A stretch of 64,000 bases of DNA from Simplicispira lacusdiani (GTDB taxonomy: Bacteria; Pseudomonadota; Gammaproteobacteria; Burkholderiales; Burkholderiaceae_C): NCBI RefSeq assembly GCF_003604195.1, contig NZ_QXGR01000001.1, positions 372,001 through 436,000 on the forward strand, in the 5' to 3' direction. The notes under the pieces were generated by a model. It worked only from the letters and a program-made list of their open reading frames with translations, was not told the origin of the DNA and did no database searches. Shown in pieces: positions 48,907 to 56,280 of the stretch (position 1 is the first letter of the stretch; every line of letters begins with the position of its first letter). Position numbers and translations under genes: made by a program.

Positions 48907-49359
48907 ATGTACCAACGCATTCTCGTGCCGGTGGACGGCAGCCCGACTTCCCTCAAGGGGTTGGCCGAGGCCATCCGGCTGGCGCGGCTGACCGGTGGGC
49001 AGATCCGCCTGTTGCACATGGTGGACGCGCTCTCCGCCGCCATGGCCGTGGGGGCCTATGCCATCAGCGCCGACGTGATCGACCAGCTGCGCGCCGACGG
49101 CGAACAGATGCTGCAGCAGGCCCGTGCCCAGGCCGTGGCCGGTGGGGTGGCCGCCGATTCCGTGCTGGACGAAGGCGTGCGCGGCCGCCTGGCCGATTGG
49201 GTGGTGGAGCAGGCGCGCGCCTGGCCCGCGGACCTGGTGGTGCTGGGCACGCACGGCCGGCGCGGCGTGGGCCGCCTGCTGCTGGGCAGCGACGCCGAAC
49301 AGGTGCTGCGCGCGGCCCCCGTGCCGGTGCTGCTGGTGCGCAATCCGGACGGCGACTGA
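48907..49359 (+). CDS. Universal stress protein
   Basis: UspA-fold protein of 150 residues. YQRILVPVDGSPTSLKGL at the start and GTHGRRGVGRLLLGSDAEQV near the end form the ATP-binding motif (G-2x-G-9x-G-S). Probably an ATP-binding stress protein in the cytoplasm. It lies upstream of the phosphoribosyltransferase gene and may be cotranscribed with it. Confidence 0.92.
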   Translation: MYQRILVPVDGSPTSLKGLAEAIRLARLTGGQIRLLHMVDALSAAMAVGAYAISADVIDQLRADGEQMLQQARAQAVAGGVAADSVLDEGVRGRLADWVVEQARAWPADLVVLGTHGRRGVGRLLLGSDAEQVLRAAPVPVLLVRNPDGD

Positions 49360-49409
49360 CCCTGGCGCGCCCGCCCGGGCCCGCCATGCTCCGGGGCGAA
49401 GCAGACACC

Positions 49410-50030
49410 ATGTTCCAGGACCGCGCCGATGCCGCCCGCCGCCTCGCGCGGCGCCTCCAGGCCTTCCAGGGCCAGCACCCGCTGGTGCTGGCCATTCCGC
49501 GCGGCGCCGTGCCCATGGGGCGCGTGATCGCGCGGCAGCTCGGTGGCGAACTGGACGTGGTGCTGGCGCGCAAGCTGCACGCGCCCTTCCAGCCCGAGGT
49601 GGCCGTGGGCGCGGTCGATGAGAGCGGCTGGGTCTACGCCGCGCCGCACGCCGAGCGGCTGGGCGCCGATGCGCAGTATCTGGCCGAGGAAACACGCACC
49701 CAGCAGGAGGCCCTGCGCGAGCGCCGTGCGCGCTACACGCCGGTGCGCCCGCTCATCGATCCGGCCGGGCGCACCGTGATCGTGGTCGATGACGGCCTGG
49801 CCACCGGCGCCACCATGGTGGCGGCGCTGCACGGCCTGCGTGCGCGGCACCCGAAGCGGCTGGTCTGCGCCGTGCCCGTGGCCTCGCCCGAGGCGCTGGA
49901 CCGGGTCCGGCCCCTGGCCGACGAGGTGGTGTGCCTGGAAGCGCCGGAGGACTTCGAGGCCGTGGGGCAGTACTACCGCGATTTCACGCAGGTCGAAGAC
50001 GACGAGGTCATCCGCCTGTTGGCGGGCTGA
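49410..50030 (+). CDS. Phosphoribosyltransferase-domain protein
   Basis: Protein of 206 residues with a type I PRTase fold. The PRPP loop is VIVVDDGLATGATM. LVLAIPRGAVPMGRVIARQL and DVVLARKLHAPFQPEVAVGA match the uncharacterised group often fused to or next to stress proteins. Substrate base unknown. The ATG at 49410 is preferred; an ATG at 49386 would add eight residues. It is 50 bases after the universal stress protein gene. Confidence 0.87.
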   Translation: MFQDRADAARRLARRLQAFQGQHPLVLAIPRGAVPMGRVIARQLGGELDVVLARKLHAPFQPEVAVGAVDESGWVYAAPHAERLGADAQYLAEETRTQQEALRERRARYTPVRPLIDPAGRTVIVVDDGLATGATMVAALHGLRARHPKRLVCAVPVASPEALDRVRPLADEVVCLEAPEDFEAVGQYYRDFTQVEDDEVIRLLAG

Positions 50031-50072
50031 CCCGTGCGCGCTGCGTGTGGGGCGCCCGTGGTCAGCATGGGC

Positions 50073-50189
50073 GCGGCCCAGGCCAGCGACCGCCGCGCAA
50101 GGGCCGCCCCGCCGCGCTGAGCAAGGTCCCCCTTCCCGCATTGCGTAGCAAGGCGAGAGAAGGGGGAAGGCGCAAAGCGCCTCAGGGGG
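50073..50189 (-). repeat. Dispersed repeat family B, copy 4, downstream of slyD
   Basis: About 117 bases with GAGAGAAGGGGGAAGGCGC. The dyad is GGCGC-AAA-GCGCC: stem kept, loop changed relative to other copies. It ends four bases from the slyD stop codon. Confidence 0.65.
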
Positions 50190-50192
50190 ATG

Positions 50193-50663
50193 TCAGTGAT
50201 GGTGCCCGTGCGCGCCATGCACATGGCGGTGCGCGATCTCCTCGGCCGATGCGGCACGCACCGCCGTCACCTTGCAGGAAAAGCGCAGCGCCTGGCCGGC
50301 CAGCGGGTGGTTGCCATCGAGGTGCACCTCGGGGCCCTTGATCTTCACCACGTTGAACACCTGGGGCTGGCCGTCGGCGCCCGCGCCCTGCAGTTGGCCG
50401 CCCACCTTCACGCCGGGCGGGAATTCGCTCTTGGGGATGGTGCGCACGAGGGATTCATCGCGCGCGCCGAAGGCGTCTTCCACGGCCAGGTCCAGCGTGG
50501 TGGCGAAGCCGGCGGCCTGGCCTTCGAGCGCGGCCTCCACCTTGGGGAAGATGTTCTCGTAGCCGCCGTGCAGGTAGGCCAGGTTGCCCGCGTCGAGCGG
50601 CTTGCCCTGGGGCGTGGTCACCTGGTAGCTGATGGTGACGGCGGTGTCTTTGCTGATGTTCAT
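50193..50663 (-). CDS. slyD: SlyD-type FKBP peptidyl-prolyl isomerase
   Basis: Prolyl isomerase/chaperone of 156 residues with an FKBP domain and inserted IF domain. It shows DAGNLAYLHGGYENIFPKVE and EDAFGARDESLVRTIPKSEF. The His-rich tail HRHVHGAHGHHH would bind nickel or other metals, as in SlyD. Start at 50663 (MNISKDTAVTISY). It is followed by repeat B. Confidence 0.93.
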   Translation of the reverse strand: MNISKDTAVTISYQVTTPQGKPLDAGNLAYLHGGYENIFPKVEAALEGQAAGFATTLDLAVEDAFGARDESLVRTIPKSEFPPGVKVGGQLQGAGADGQPQVFNVVKIKGPEVHLDGNHPLAGQALRFSCKVTAVRAASAEEIAHRHVHGAHGHHH

Positions 50664-50712
50664 GCTGCGCTTTCTGTAGGAACCGGTTCGGGGGCAAAGA
50701 CGGGATTTTCCC

Positions 50713-51747
50713 TCACGGCAGGCTTTCGGTCGCCTCGCCGGGATAGCGCGCGAAGCGCCGCTTCTGGCCGCCATGCACCGGCGCGCTGTCCGCCCAGGGC
50801 CAGCCGCCGAACTGCGTGCGCCGGTAGTCCTGCATCGCCTGCAGGATCTCCTGCTGCGTGTTCATGACGAACGGGCCGTATTGCGCCACCGGTTCGCCAA
50901 TGGGGCGGCCCTGCAGCAGCAGGCATTCCACGGGCGTGTCGCCGGTGTTCTCCAGCATCCAGTCCTGGTCCGCCACCAATTCCAGGGCGGCGTGCTCGGC
51001 CACGGTCTGCGGGCCCACGCGCAGGCCCGCGCCCACGAGGTAGTACAGCATGCGCCGCGTGCCCTGGCCGCGCGCGGCGGGCAGCACCCAGCGGGCGCCC
51101 GGCTCCAGGTGCAGCGTCCAGATGGCCACGTCGGCGTCCGGCTGCGCGGCCCAGGATTCGGGCGGCGGCGCCAGCGGAGCGCCCGCGCCGGGCAGCGCGC
51201 CGGCCACCACGGTGACGGTGGTCAGGCGCCCGGCCTCGTCGCGGTGCGCCAGGCGCGGAATACGCTCGTTCCAGAACATGGTGAAGTGTGGCGCCGCCAT
51301 CTTCTGGCGCGCGGGCAGGTTCAGCCACACCTGGAACAGCTCCAGCGGATTCGGGCCGTCGGTGCGCAGCAAGGGGAACATCTCGGAATGCTGGATGCCC
51401 CGCCCCGCCGTCACCCACTGCACATCGCCGCCGCCAAAGCGCGCGGCCGCGCCCAGCGAGTCGGCATGGTCGATCAGGCCCTTGCGCACCAGCGTCACCG
51501 TCTCGAACCCCCGGTGCGGATGCGCCGGAAAGCCCGGCACCGTCTCACCGTGGTACATGCTCCAGCCGTCCTGGCGGCTGAAGTCGCTGCCGATCTGCCG
51601 GCCTTCTAGCAGCTGGGTTGCCGGGCCGTAGGCGCCGTCGCCCGCCGGGTAGGCGTCGTCGTGGTGGGCGCAGAACAGGAAGGGGTCCAGCGTGGGCCAC
51701 AACGGGCCAAGGGGCTGGGTGGTCAGGATGGGCGAGGAAGTGGTCAT
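50713..51747 (-). CDS. Pirin-family protein
   Basis: Cupin protein of 344 residues. FPAHPHRGFETVTLVRKG supplies the metal-binding histidines of the N-terminal cupin, and WVTAGRGIQHSEMFP follows; the C-terminal cupin is complete. Some pirins have quercetinase activity; the role here is unknown. The ATG at 51747 (MTTSSPILTTQ) follows an AGGAG-like AGGAGCATTGCC. It lies 49 bases upstream of slyD on the same strand. Confidence 0.92.
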   Translation of the reverse strand: MTTSSPILTTQPLGPLWPTLDPFLFCAHHDDAYPAGDGAYGPATQLLEGRQIGSDFSRQDGWSMYHGETVPGFPAHPHRGFETVTLVRKGLIDHADSLGAAARFGGGDVQWVTAGRGIQHSEMFPLLRTDGPNPLELFQVWLNLPARQKMAAPHFTMFWNERIPRLAHRDEAGRLTTVTVVAGALPGAGAPLAPPPESWAAQPDADVAIWTLHLEPGARWVLPAARGQGTRRMLYYLVGAGLRVGPQTVAEHAALELVADQDWMLENTGDTPVECLLLQGRPIGEPVAQYGPFVMNTQQEILQAMQDYRRTQFGGWPWADSAPVHGGQKRRFARYPGEATESLP

Positions 51748-51889
51748 GGCAATGCTCCTGTGTGTATTGGAGCGGCATTGCGCCCGCACGAAAAGCCCCC
51801 GGCGCTGCAACACTGCGTTCCATCGGCGCGCCTGAAGCGGACTACGCCCCCCGCGTCACGCGGGCGGCCGCCCAGTCGCTGTGGCGGAC

Positions 51890-52579
51890 TCACAGGCCCG
51901 CACATCTTGCAATCTGCGCCAACCGGGCCTTGACGGTGGGCTCACGATCGGGATCGCTCAGCAAGCCGGGTAGGGCATTGTGGAAGGCGGGCATTTGCAG
52001 CAGCGCGGCTGCCGAACGCGCGACATGCTGGCGCACGGGTGTGCTGGCGGCGGCCACTTCTTGTGCTGTGGCTGCACGGCCCTCCAATACTGTCATGATG
52101 TCTTCGAGGTCATGGCTCAGGTACACATCGTTCTCGCCACGGTCTTTGAATGCCTCGAACTTGGTGGCCAGAAAGTGCGGCGCTGACAGGTGCCGCACCA
52201 CCAGCCCCGCAGCCAGCTCTGCCGACAAGGCCTCTTCAAAGCCCACCCGGTACCACGGGTTGGCAAAACCCATCACCTTTTCATCCAACGGCACCAGGTC
52301 CAGTTGCATGCGGCCCCAGAACCAACGGAACGGTGGTGTGTTGTCCGCCATGGTCTGGGTAAAGCCGCGCTGCATCAACTGTTCTGCCAAACGGTGGTAC
52401 GCGCCCAAAGACGCCACCTCCACGATGGCGTCCACATCTTCGGTGGGGCGCACGTCCATCAAGCCCGCATCGTCCACCAGCAGGCCTGTGGCACAACCGC
52501 CCACAAACACCACCTGCTCGCACAGCGGCCCCATGGCACGCGCCATGCCCAGCAACAACTCCAGGTTGGGGTTAGCCAT
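51890..52579 (-). CDS. Nucleotidyltransferase-fold protein, putative AbiEii-like toxin
   Basis: Protein of 229 residues with a nucleotidyltransferase motif: VVFVGGCATGLLVD followed by the acidic pair in TEDVDAIVEVAS (GG..DxD). A further acidic residue lies in RMQLDLVPLDE. It is shorter than classical AbiEii. Its start overlaps the HTH gene's stop by eight bases, the order and coupling expected of AbiEi/AbiEii (type IV toxin-antitoxin) pairs. Without the catalytic test it could equally be a housekeeping nucleotidyltransferase of unknown substrate. The 142-base spacer beyond its stop holds nothing recognisable. Confidence 0.72.
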   Translation of the reverse strand: MANPNLELLLGMARAMGPLCEQVVFVGGCATGLLVDDAGLMDVRPTEDVDAIVEVASLGAYHRLAEQLMQRGFTQTMADNTPPFRWFWGRMQLDLVPLDEKVMGFANPWYRVGFEEALSAELAAGLVVRHLSAPHFLATKFEAFKDRGENDVYLSHDLEDIMTVLEGRAATAQEVAAASTPVRQHVARSAAALLQMPAFHNALPGLLSDPDREPTVKARLAQIARCAGL

Positions 52580-53267
52580 GCAAGGGACCCTTGGCTTTCT
52601 TCGGTGAATCGGGATCGATCAGCGCTTGCAGGCGCTCCAGCGCCATGCCCCGTTCGCGTGCCTTGCCCACGCGCAGGGCGTCAAACAGCGCCAGCAGCTC
52701 ATACAGCCGGGCATCTTGCATGGCCGCAAAGGGCACGGCAGGATGCAGCGGCTCTATGCCCACCCCGCGCACCGCGCCATTGGGGTGCGGCCACACAAAA
52801 TCGGTGCTGCCCGGCGCAAACACGCCGGCAAAGGCGGGCGCGCTGTGGCTGGTGGGCACCCCAACCACGAGCGGCAGCTTGACGGCAGGAAAGGCGTACT
52901 TGGCCCCATGCAAGGCAAACTCCGCCAGGTTGTGGGCATGGGGGCGCACCGGGTTGTCGGCTGCGGCCGTTCCATCCGGCAAGGCCGCGCGGCGTACCCG
53001 TTTGCGCGTGATGCGGTAGATGCCCATGGCCTCTTGCGCCGCCAAATCATTCAGCGCCTCAGGGCCGCCCGCTCCTGCAGCCGGGGGCAGTGGCTCGCGG
53101 TTGGGTAGCAACAGCCCCGCCAGCAACCCGCGCTTGACGCAGGCATGCGCCTCCGACACGCTGATGCCCAACTCCTGCGCCAGCCGCGCATACGTCCAGC
53201 GCTGATCACCCCAGGCCACGAGCTTGAGGGCGACCAGGAAGTCTTGGGGTTTGAGTTGCATGGTCAT
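52572..53267 (-). CDS. Winged-HTH protein, putative antitoxin/autorepressor
   Basis: Protein of 231 residues. The N-terminus is a helix-turn-helix (TYARLAQELGISVSEAHACVKRG), followed by an Arg-rich segment (RITRKRVRRAAL) and a domain of unknown type (HGAKYAFPAVKLPLVVGVPTS). It precedes and overlaps the nucleotidyltransferase gene. Its start codon lies within a perfect 12-base inverted repeat on the promoter, so autoregulation is likely. There is no separate Shine-Dalgarno sequence, because the operator occupies that place. Role as antitoxin is inference from arrangement. Confidence 0.75.
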   Translation of the reverse strand: MTMQLKPQDFLVALKLVAWGDQRWTYARLAQELGISVSEAHACVKRGLLAGLLLPNREPLPPAAGAGGPEALNDLAAQEAMGIYRITRKRVRRAALPDGTAAADNPVRPHAHNLAEFALHGAKYAFPAVKLPLVVGVPTSHSAPAFAGVFAPGSTDFVWPHPNGAVRGVGIEPLHPAVPFAAMQDARLYELLALFDALRVGKARERGMALERLQALIDPDSPKKAKGPLHG

Positions 53268-53296
53268 TCAATATTCGTAAATCGCGAATATTGAAT
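53266..53296 (-). promoter_or_regulatory. Operator: perfect 12-base inverted repeat
   Basis: ATTCAATATTCG and CGAATATTGAAT separated by seven bases. It overlaps the -10 box on one side and the start codon of the HTH gene on the other, the classic position for an autorepressor. Confidence 0.85.
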
Positions 53297-53322
53297 ATAA
53301 GGTGATTGGATGACAAAGGCAA
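53294..53322 (-). promoter_or_regulatory. Sigma-70 promoter of the HTH/nucleotidyltransferase pair
   Basis: Minus strand TTGCCT (53322-53317), 17-base spacer, TATATT (53299-53294). The expected transcription start falls inside the operator. Confidence 0.75.
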
Positions 53323-53330
53323 GTATTTGG

Positions 53331-53394
53331 ATGAAATTGGCCTCTAGCGCTTATTCATAAAGCGCCAGACGCTATTAAATCGGTAGCAAAAGCT
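53331..53394 (-). repeat. Dispersed repeat family A, copy 8
   Basis: Near complete: TGAAATTGGCCTCTAGCGCT, then CATAAAGCGCCAGACGCTAT and TAAATCGGTAGC on the plus strand. It lies between the GIY-YIG gene stop and the HTH-pair promoter. Confidence 0.7.
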
Positions 53395-53397
53395 CTA

Positions 53398-54279
53398 CTA
53401 TGCCGCTTGCGCTTCTTGCAGCTCTTTCAGCGTGCGCCCGTTGGCGTCTTTCCAGCTCAGCCGCCCGTTGGTGCAACCGCCCAGCACAATGTCGGACGCC
53501 GCAGAAGGGGCCGAGAACACATAGTCCTGGGTGAACTTCAGCACGTCGCCCTCGGTAGTCAGGACGCCGCTCTTGAGCAAGTCAGCCCGCAGTTCACTCG
53601 GGCCTGCCATCTTGGCAAAACTCGGCGTCACGGTGGCAGCAGCCTGCGAACCCTCACGCACTACAAAGCCCTGACTGGACTCGTAGCCCGTGGCCTGCAC
53701 GCCCTTGCCCTTGCAGCTGAGCACCGGGCCGGCCTTGGCGGCAGGGGCCTTGGGTGCCTGCTCGAACGCATGCACCCCCAGCACCGGCAGCATGCCCAGC
53801 ATGTGGCCCAAAAAGACTTCCATGTCGGCACGGTCCGCCTCGCTCAAGCTGGGCTCGGTGGGCTGGTTGGCGTTGTCCAGCGGCATGCGCTTGGCGGCGC
53901 GGGCCAGGGCAATCAGGCGCGACTCCAAAAACTGCACATGCGCCTTGTTCAGTTGCCCGGCCGTAGCGGTAGTAAAGCCGATGGCGCGGGTCCAAAAGTC
54001 CTTCTTGGCCTGGTGCTCTTGCAGGCGTGGAAGGATGGGATCCCCCTCGCCCACATAGACCATGTCGCCCTCGCCGTCTGGGCGCGGCCCCAGCAGCAAA
54101 TACACCCCGGTCTGCGCCAGTTCGGGTCGGGCCTTGACCTGCGGAAGCAGCGCGCGCGGGAACAGCAGCGCTTTGCCGATCCAGTTGGACTTGTCGACGA
54201 TGCGCAGGCCATCGGGGTCGCCGTCGGCGACGAAGATGCGGAGGGAGAAAGGGGTGGCATTCAAGACAATAAACTCCAC
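53398..54279 (-). CDS. GIY-YIG nuclease-family protein with DUF4357
   Basis: Putative nuclease of 293 residues. The GIY-YIG core reads GVYLLL (about 60) and VYVGEGD (about 75), with a downstream RLQEHQ and FLESRLI helix carrying the expected Arg and Glu. A DUF4357-like C-terminus follows (about 225-290; SDIVLGGCTNGRLSWKDANGRTL contains its Trp). I chose a GTG at 54279 (EFIVLNATPFSLRIF). It overlaps the ATPase stop by one base (TAGTG); an ATG at 54333 would add residues that are out-of-frame ATPase sequence. Coupling to the ATPase suggests a joint defence role, which is inference. Confidence 0.82.
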   Translation of the reverse strand: MEFIVLNATPFSLRIFVADGDPDGLRIVDKSNWIGKALLFPRALLPQVKARPELAQTGVYLLLGPRPDGEGDMVYVGEGDPILPRLQEHQAKKDFWTRAIGFTTATAGQLNKAHVQFLESRLIALARAAKRMPLDNANQPTEPSLSEADRADMEVFLGHMLGMLPVLGVHAFEQAPKAPAAKAGPVLSCKGKGVQATGYESSQGFVVREGSQAAATVTPSFAKMAGPSELRADLLKSGVLTTEGDVLKFTQDYVFSAPSAASDIVLGGCTNGRLSWKDANGRTLKELQEAQAA

Positions 54280-55976
54280 TACTTCACTGGCGCGATTGCC
54301 TTCATCTTCAAAATTTCCGATAACCGAGGGCAAGTCAGCGCGGACGTAGTGATTATGATTTCTGGTGCGATCCCGAACTTTCCCTTAAGTCCGGCACGAA
54401 CTCTTTTGAGCATTTTTTTCCCATGCCTCAGCTCTGGTGGTAATGGAATGGCCTTTCCCAACAATTTGAGAGTGTCCGGACAGTCTTTAGGATTGCTTCG
54501 GTACAAGGCAGACTTCACTTCATCGCGCTTCCTCGTGAATGAATGCTGTAGCTCGGTATGCTCCGTTAAGGCAATTTCATCCAGCCAAGAACGAATCAAT
54601 GACAGATCAACTCCGATGAGGTTGCTGAGGTGTTCTGGATTCAAGAAGTAGGCTTCAACGTCACAGCCGCTAGTAATGAATGGAATCGCACCGCAAGACA
54701 GAATACTCGCCGAAACATTATCGGCTTCCGCTTGGGTCATGAAATCTCGATCCCGATGGATTATGACCTGAGTCAATGGTGCACTGTCTCGAATAAAGTC
54801 AGTTAAGAGCTTGGCTGCCTCGATGTTCGTCGAAGTCTTGTAGCTATAAATTAGGCACTTTGCAAGGTCGAATCCATTTGCCGAAAGTAATACTTCAAGC
54901 ATCTTCCGATCACGGTCTTCAGTCAAAAACACCCTGTCGTAGGCTCCCCCCTTCAGCTTATCAAAAGTATCCAATGCACCCAGCTCAAGCAATATGGGGA
55001 GTTTGCTAAGCCCTACTCCCTGTTCGTGGACCTTCCCGTCCTTAAGCCAAATAAAATTGGCGTCGTCGTGCAACGAATCAACCATATACCGACTGTGTGT
55101 TGAAACGATGACCTGGGTTGATGTTGCATTGACGGCCTCTTGCAGGGCGGCAGCCAAAAGACCTTGGTTGTCGGGGTGCAAATGCGAGTCCGGCTCATCG
55201 AGCAGAAGCAGGCGCGGCTCAAACAATGTGACATATGAAAAGATTTGAAGAGCCTGCTGCACACCCGTTCCAGCCAACTCCAACGGGCAGCGCCGCCCAG
55301 TTGGCCCAGTGGTCGAAACATCAACATCAATATAGATGTCATTTACAGCATCGAAGGAAATCCAGATCTCGAACTTAGGAAACAGACTCCTCATACGTTC
55401 GGTAAGTTCAGATATCTTCCCTTTCTGCTTGATTAACCAGAGTACGTTGCGAAGATACAGATTAGCATCACCGCTCGCCACCCCTCTGCGAACAACACTC
55501 TCTGAATGATGTTGCTCGAACTGCGACACACCAGCCAAGCCTGGTACATAAATGCTGAATAACTGCTCACGACTTGTCACCATCTGCCCAAGACGAGGTG
55601 AACCAGATCGCTGACAACCGACGTTACCCTCGTTTCGTCCTCGATAGATACGTACCGTGTATTGATGAGGCTTCTCATCGTCAGGTGTCTCAGCGACAAG
55701 TCGCAAATGGCCAAAAAGGGACTGATTGGTATATGCCGACCCATGTCGGAGTGATTCAAACGATCTTGACGGGCAATACAACAGAGATTCCTGCGTAAAG
55801 GTGTCGCGACCAGCTTGCCTAGATGCGATGGAAGCAATCACAGAGAAGTGAACGCCTTGGAGGACACTACTCTTTCCCGCGTTATTTCCACCTACAAGAA
55901 CATTAAGCCCTTGCAGGTCAATTTCCACCTTATCGACCTTTTTGAATTTTTCAAGCGTAAGCTTGGTGAGCTTCAT
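54279..55976 (-). CDS. OLD-like AAA ATPase with degenerate TOPRIM-like region
   Basis: ABC/AAA15-type ATPase of 565 residues. Walker A is GGNNAGKSS (29-37), the signature is in ELAGTGVQQALQIF, Walker B is LLLLDEPDSHLHP (about 255) and the H-loop is STHSRYMVDS. The C-terminal part looks like an OLD-family TOPRIM domain: VFLTEDRDRKMLEV near 354 and IIHRDRDF near 407, but the usual EGxxD glutamate context is altered. Base composition is clearly more AT-rich, with codon use unlike the neighbours. That indicates transfer. It starts MKLTKLTLEKF. It is coupled to the GIY-YIG gene. Confidence 0.85.
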   Translation of the reverse strand: MKLTKLTLEKFKKVDKVEIDLQGLNVLVGGNNAGKSSVLQGVHFSVIASIASRQAGRDTFTQESLLYCPSRSFESLRHGSAYTNQSLFGHLRLVAETPDDEKPHQYTVRIYRGRNEGNVGCQRSGSPRLGQMVTSREQLFSIYVPGLAGVSQFEQHHSESVVRRGVASGDANLYLRNVLWLIKQKGKISELTERMRSLFPKFEIWISFDAVNDIYIDVDVSTTGPTGRRCPLELAGTGVQQALQIFSYVTLFEPRLLLLDEPDSHLHPDNQGLLAAALQEAVNATSTQVIVSTHSRYMVDSLHDDANFIWLKDGKVHEQGVGLSKLPILLELGALDTFDKLKGGAYDRVFLTEDRDRKMLEVLLSANGFDLAKCLIYSYKTSTNIEAAKLLTDFIRDSAPLTQVIIHRDRDFMTQAEADNVSASILSCGAIPFITSGCDVEAYFLNPEHLSNLIGVDLSLIRSWLDEIALTEHTELQHSFTRKRDEVKSALYRSNPKDCPDTLKLLGKAIPLPPELRHGKKMLKRVRAGLKGKFGIAPEIIITTSALTCPRLSEILKMKAIAPVK

Positions 55977-56005
55977 TTAGGTTTATCCCTCTTCTATATT
56001 TTTAA

Positions 56006-56035
56006 TCTAAAACCTGCCCTTCGTGAGGAAAGCAA
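56006..56035 (-). promoter_or_regulatory. Possible promoter of the OLD-like ATPase gene
   Basis: Minus strand TTGCTT (56035-56030), 18-base spacer, TTTAGA (56011-56006), about 30 bases before the ATPase ATG. It lies within the 3' part of the hsdR relic. Confidence 0.3.
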
Positions 56036-56162
56036 GTGACTTTGAAAGAGTGGAAACGTCTGTGGATGCGTGGATATTGGCGTCCGCCATGTCGCAAACG
56101 TGCCAACCGGCGGCATTTAGCAGCGCGTCAATGCTGACTCTGGCTTTTTGCTCTGGCGTCAT
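56007..56162 (-). pseudogene. Relic of a type I restriction HsdR N-terminus
   Basis: A 51-codon frame starts MTPEQKARVSIDALLNAAGW and continues HVCDMADANIHAS. This is the N-terminal sequence I know from type I restriction R subunits and related DEAD-box helicases (typically followed by GVAIREF). After about residue 33 the similarity stops and a short unrelated tail ends in TAG. The usual protein has about 1000 residues, so only the first 3 percent remains. It sits directly upstream of the OLD-like ATPase and marks a lost restriction locus. Too short to be functional as such. Confidence 0.65.
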
Positions 56163-56215
56163 GGGATATCCCTGCGGAGCATTCTAGTGAACAAGCAAAA
56201 ATGGCCTGCAGAGCC

Positions 56216-56262
56216 CATATGTTGTGCGCAAACAGCTACGTTTTTTATAGCAAGGGGCCTGA
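56216..56262 (+). repeat. Dispersed repeat family A, copy 9 (partial)
   Basis: Contains GCGCAAACAGCTACGTTTTT followed by TATAGCA, like the right half of copy 3. It lies between the hsdR relic and the LysR gene stop. The 55977-56280 spacer otherwise holds only the relic and the possible ATPase promoter. Confidence 0.5.
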
Positions 56263-56280
56263 TGTCACAGCCGCCAACTC

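Noticed and set aside
55977-56280. Attachment-site duplication bounding the 52-56 kb island
   Set aside because: No direct repeat or tRNA end was found at both flanks; only repeat-A copies near 53.3 and 56.2 kb, which are not matched enough to be att sites.
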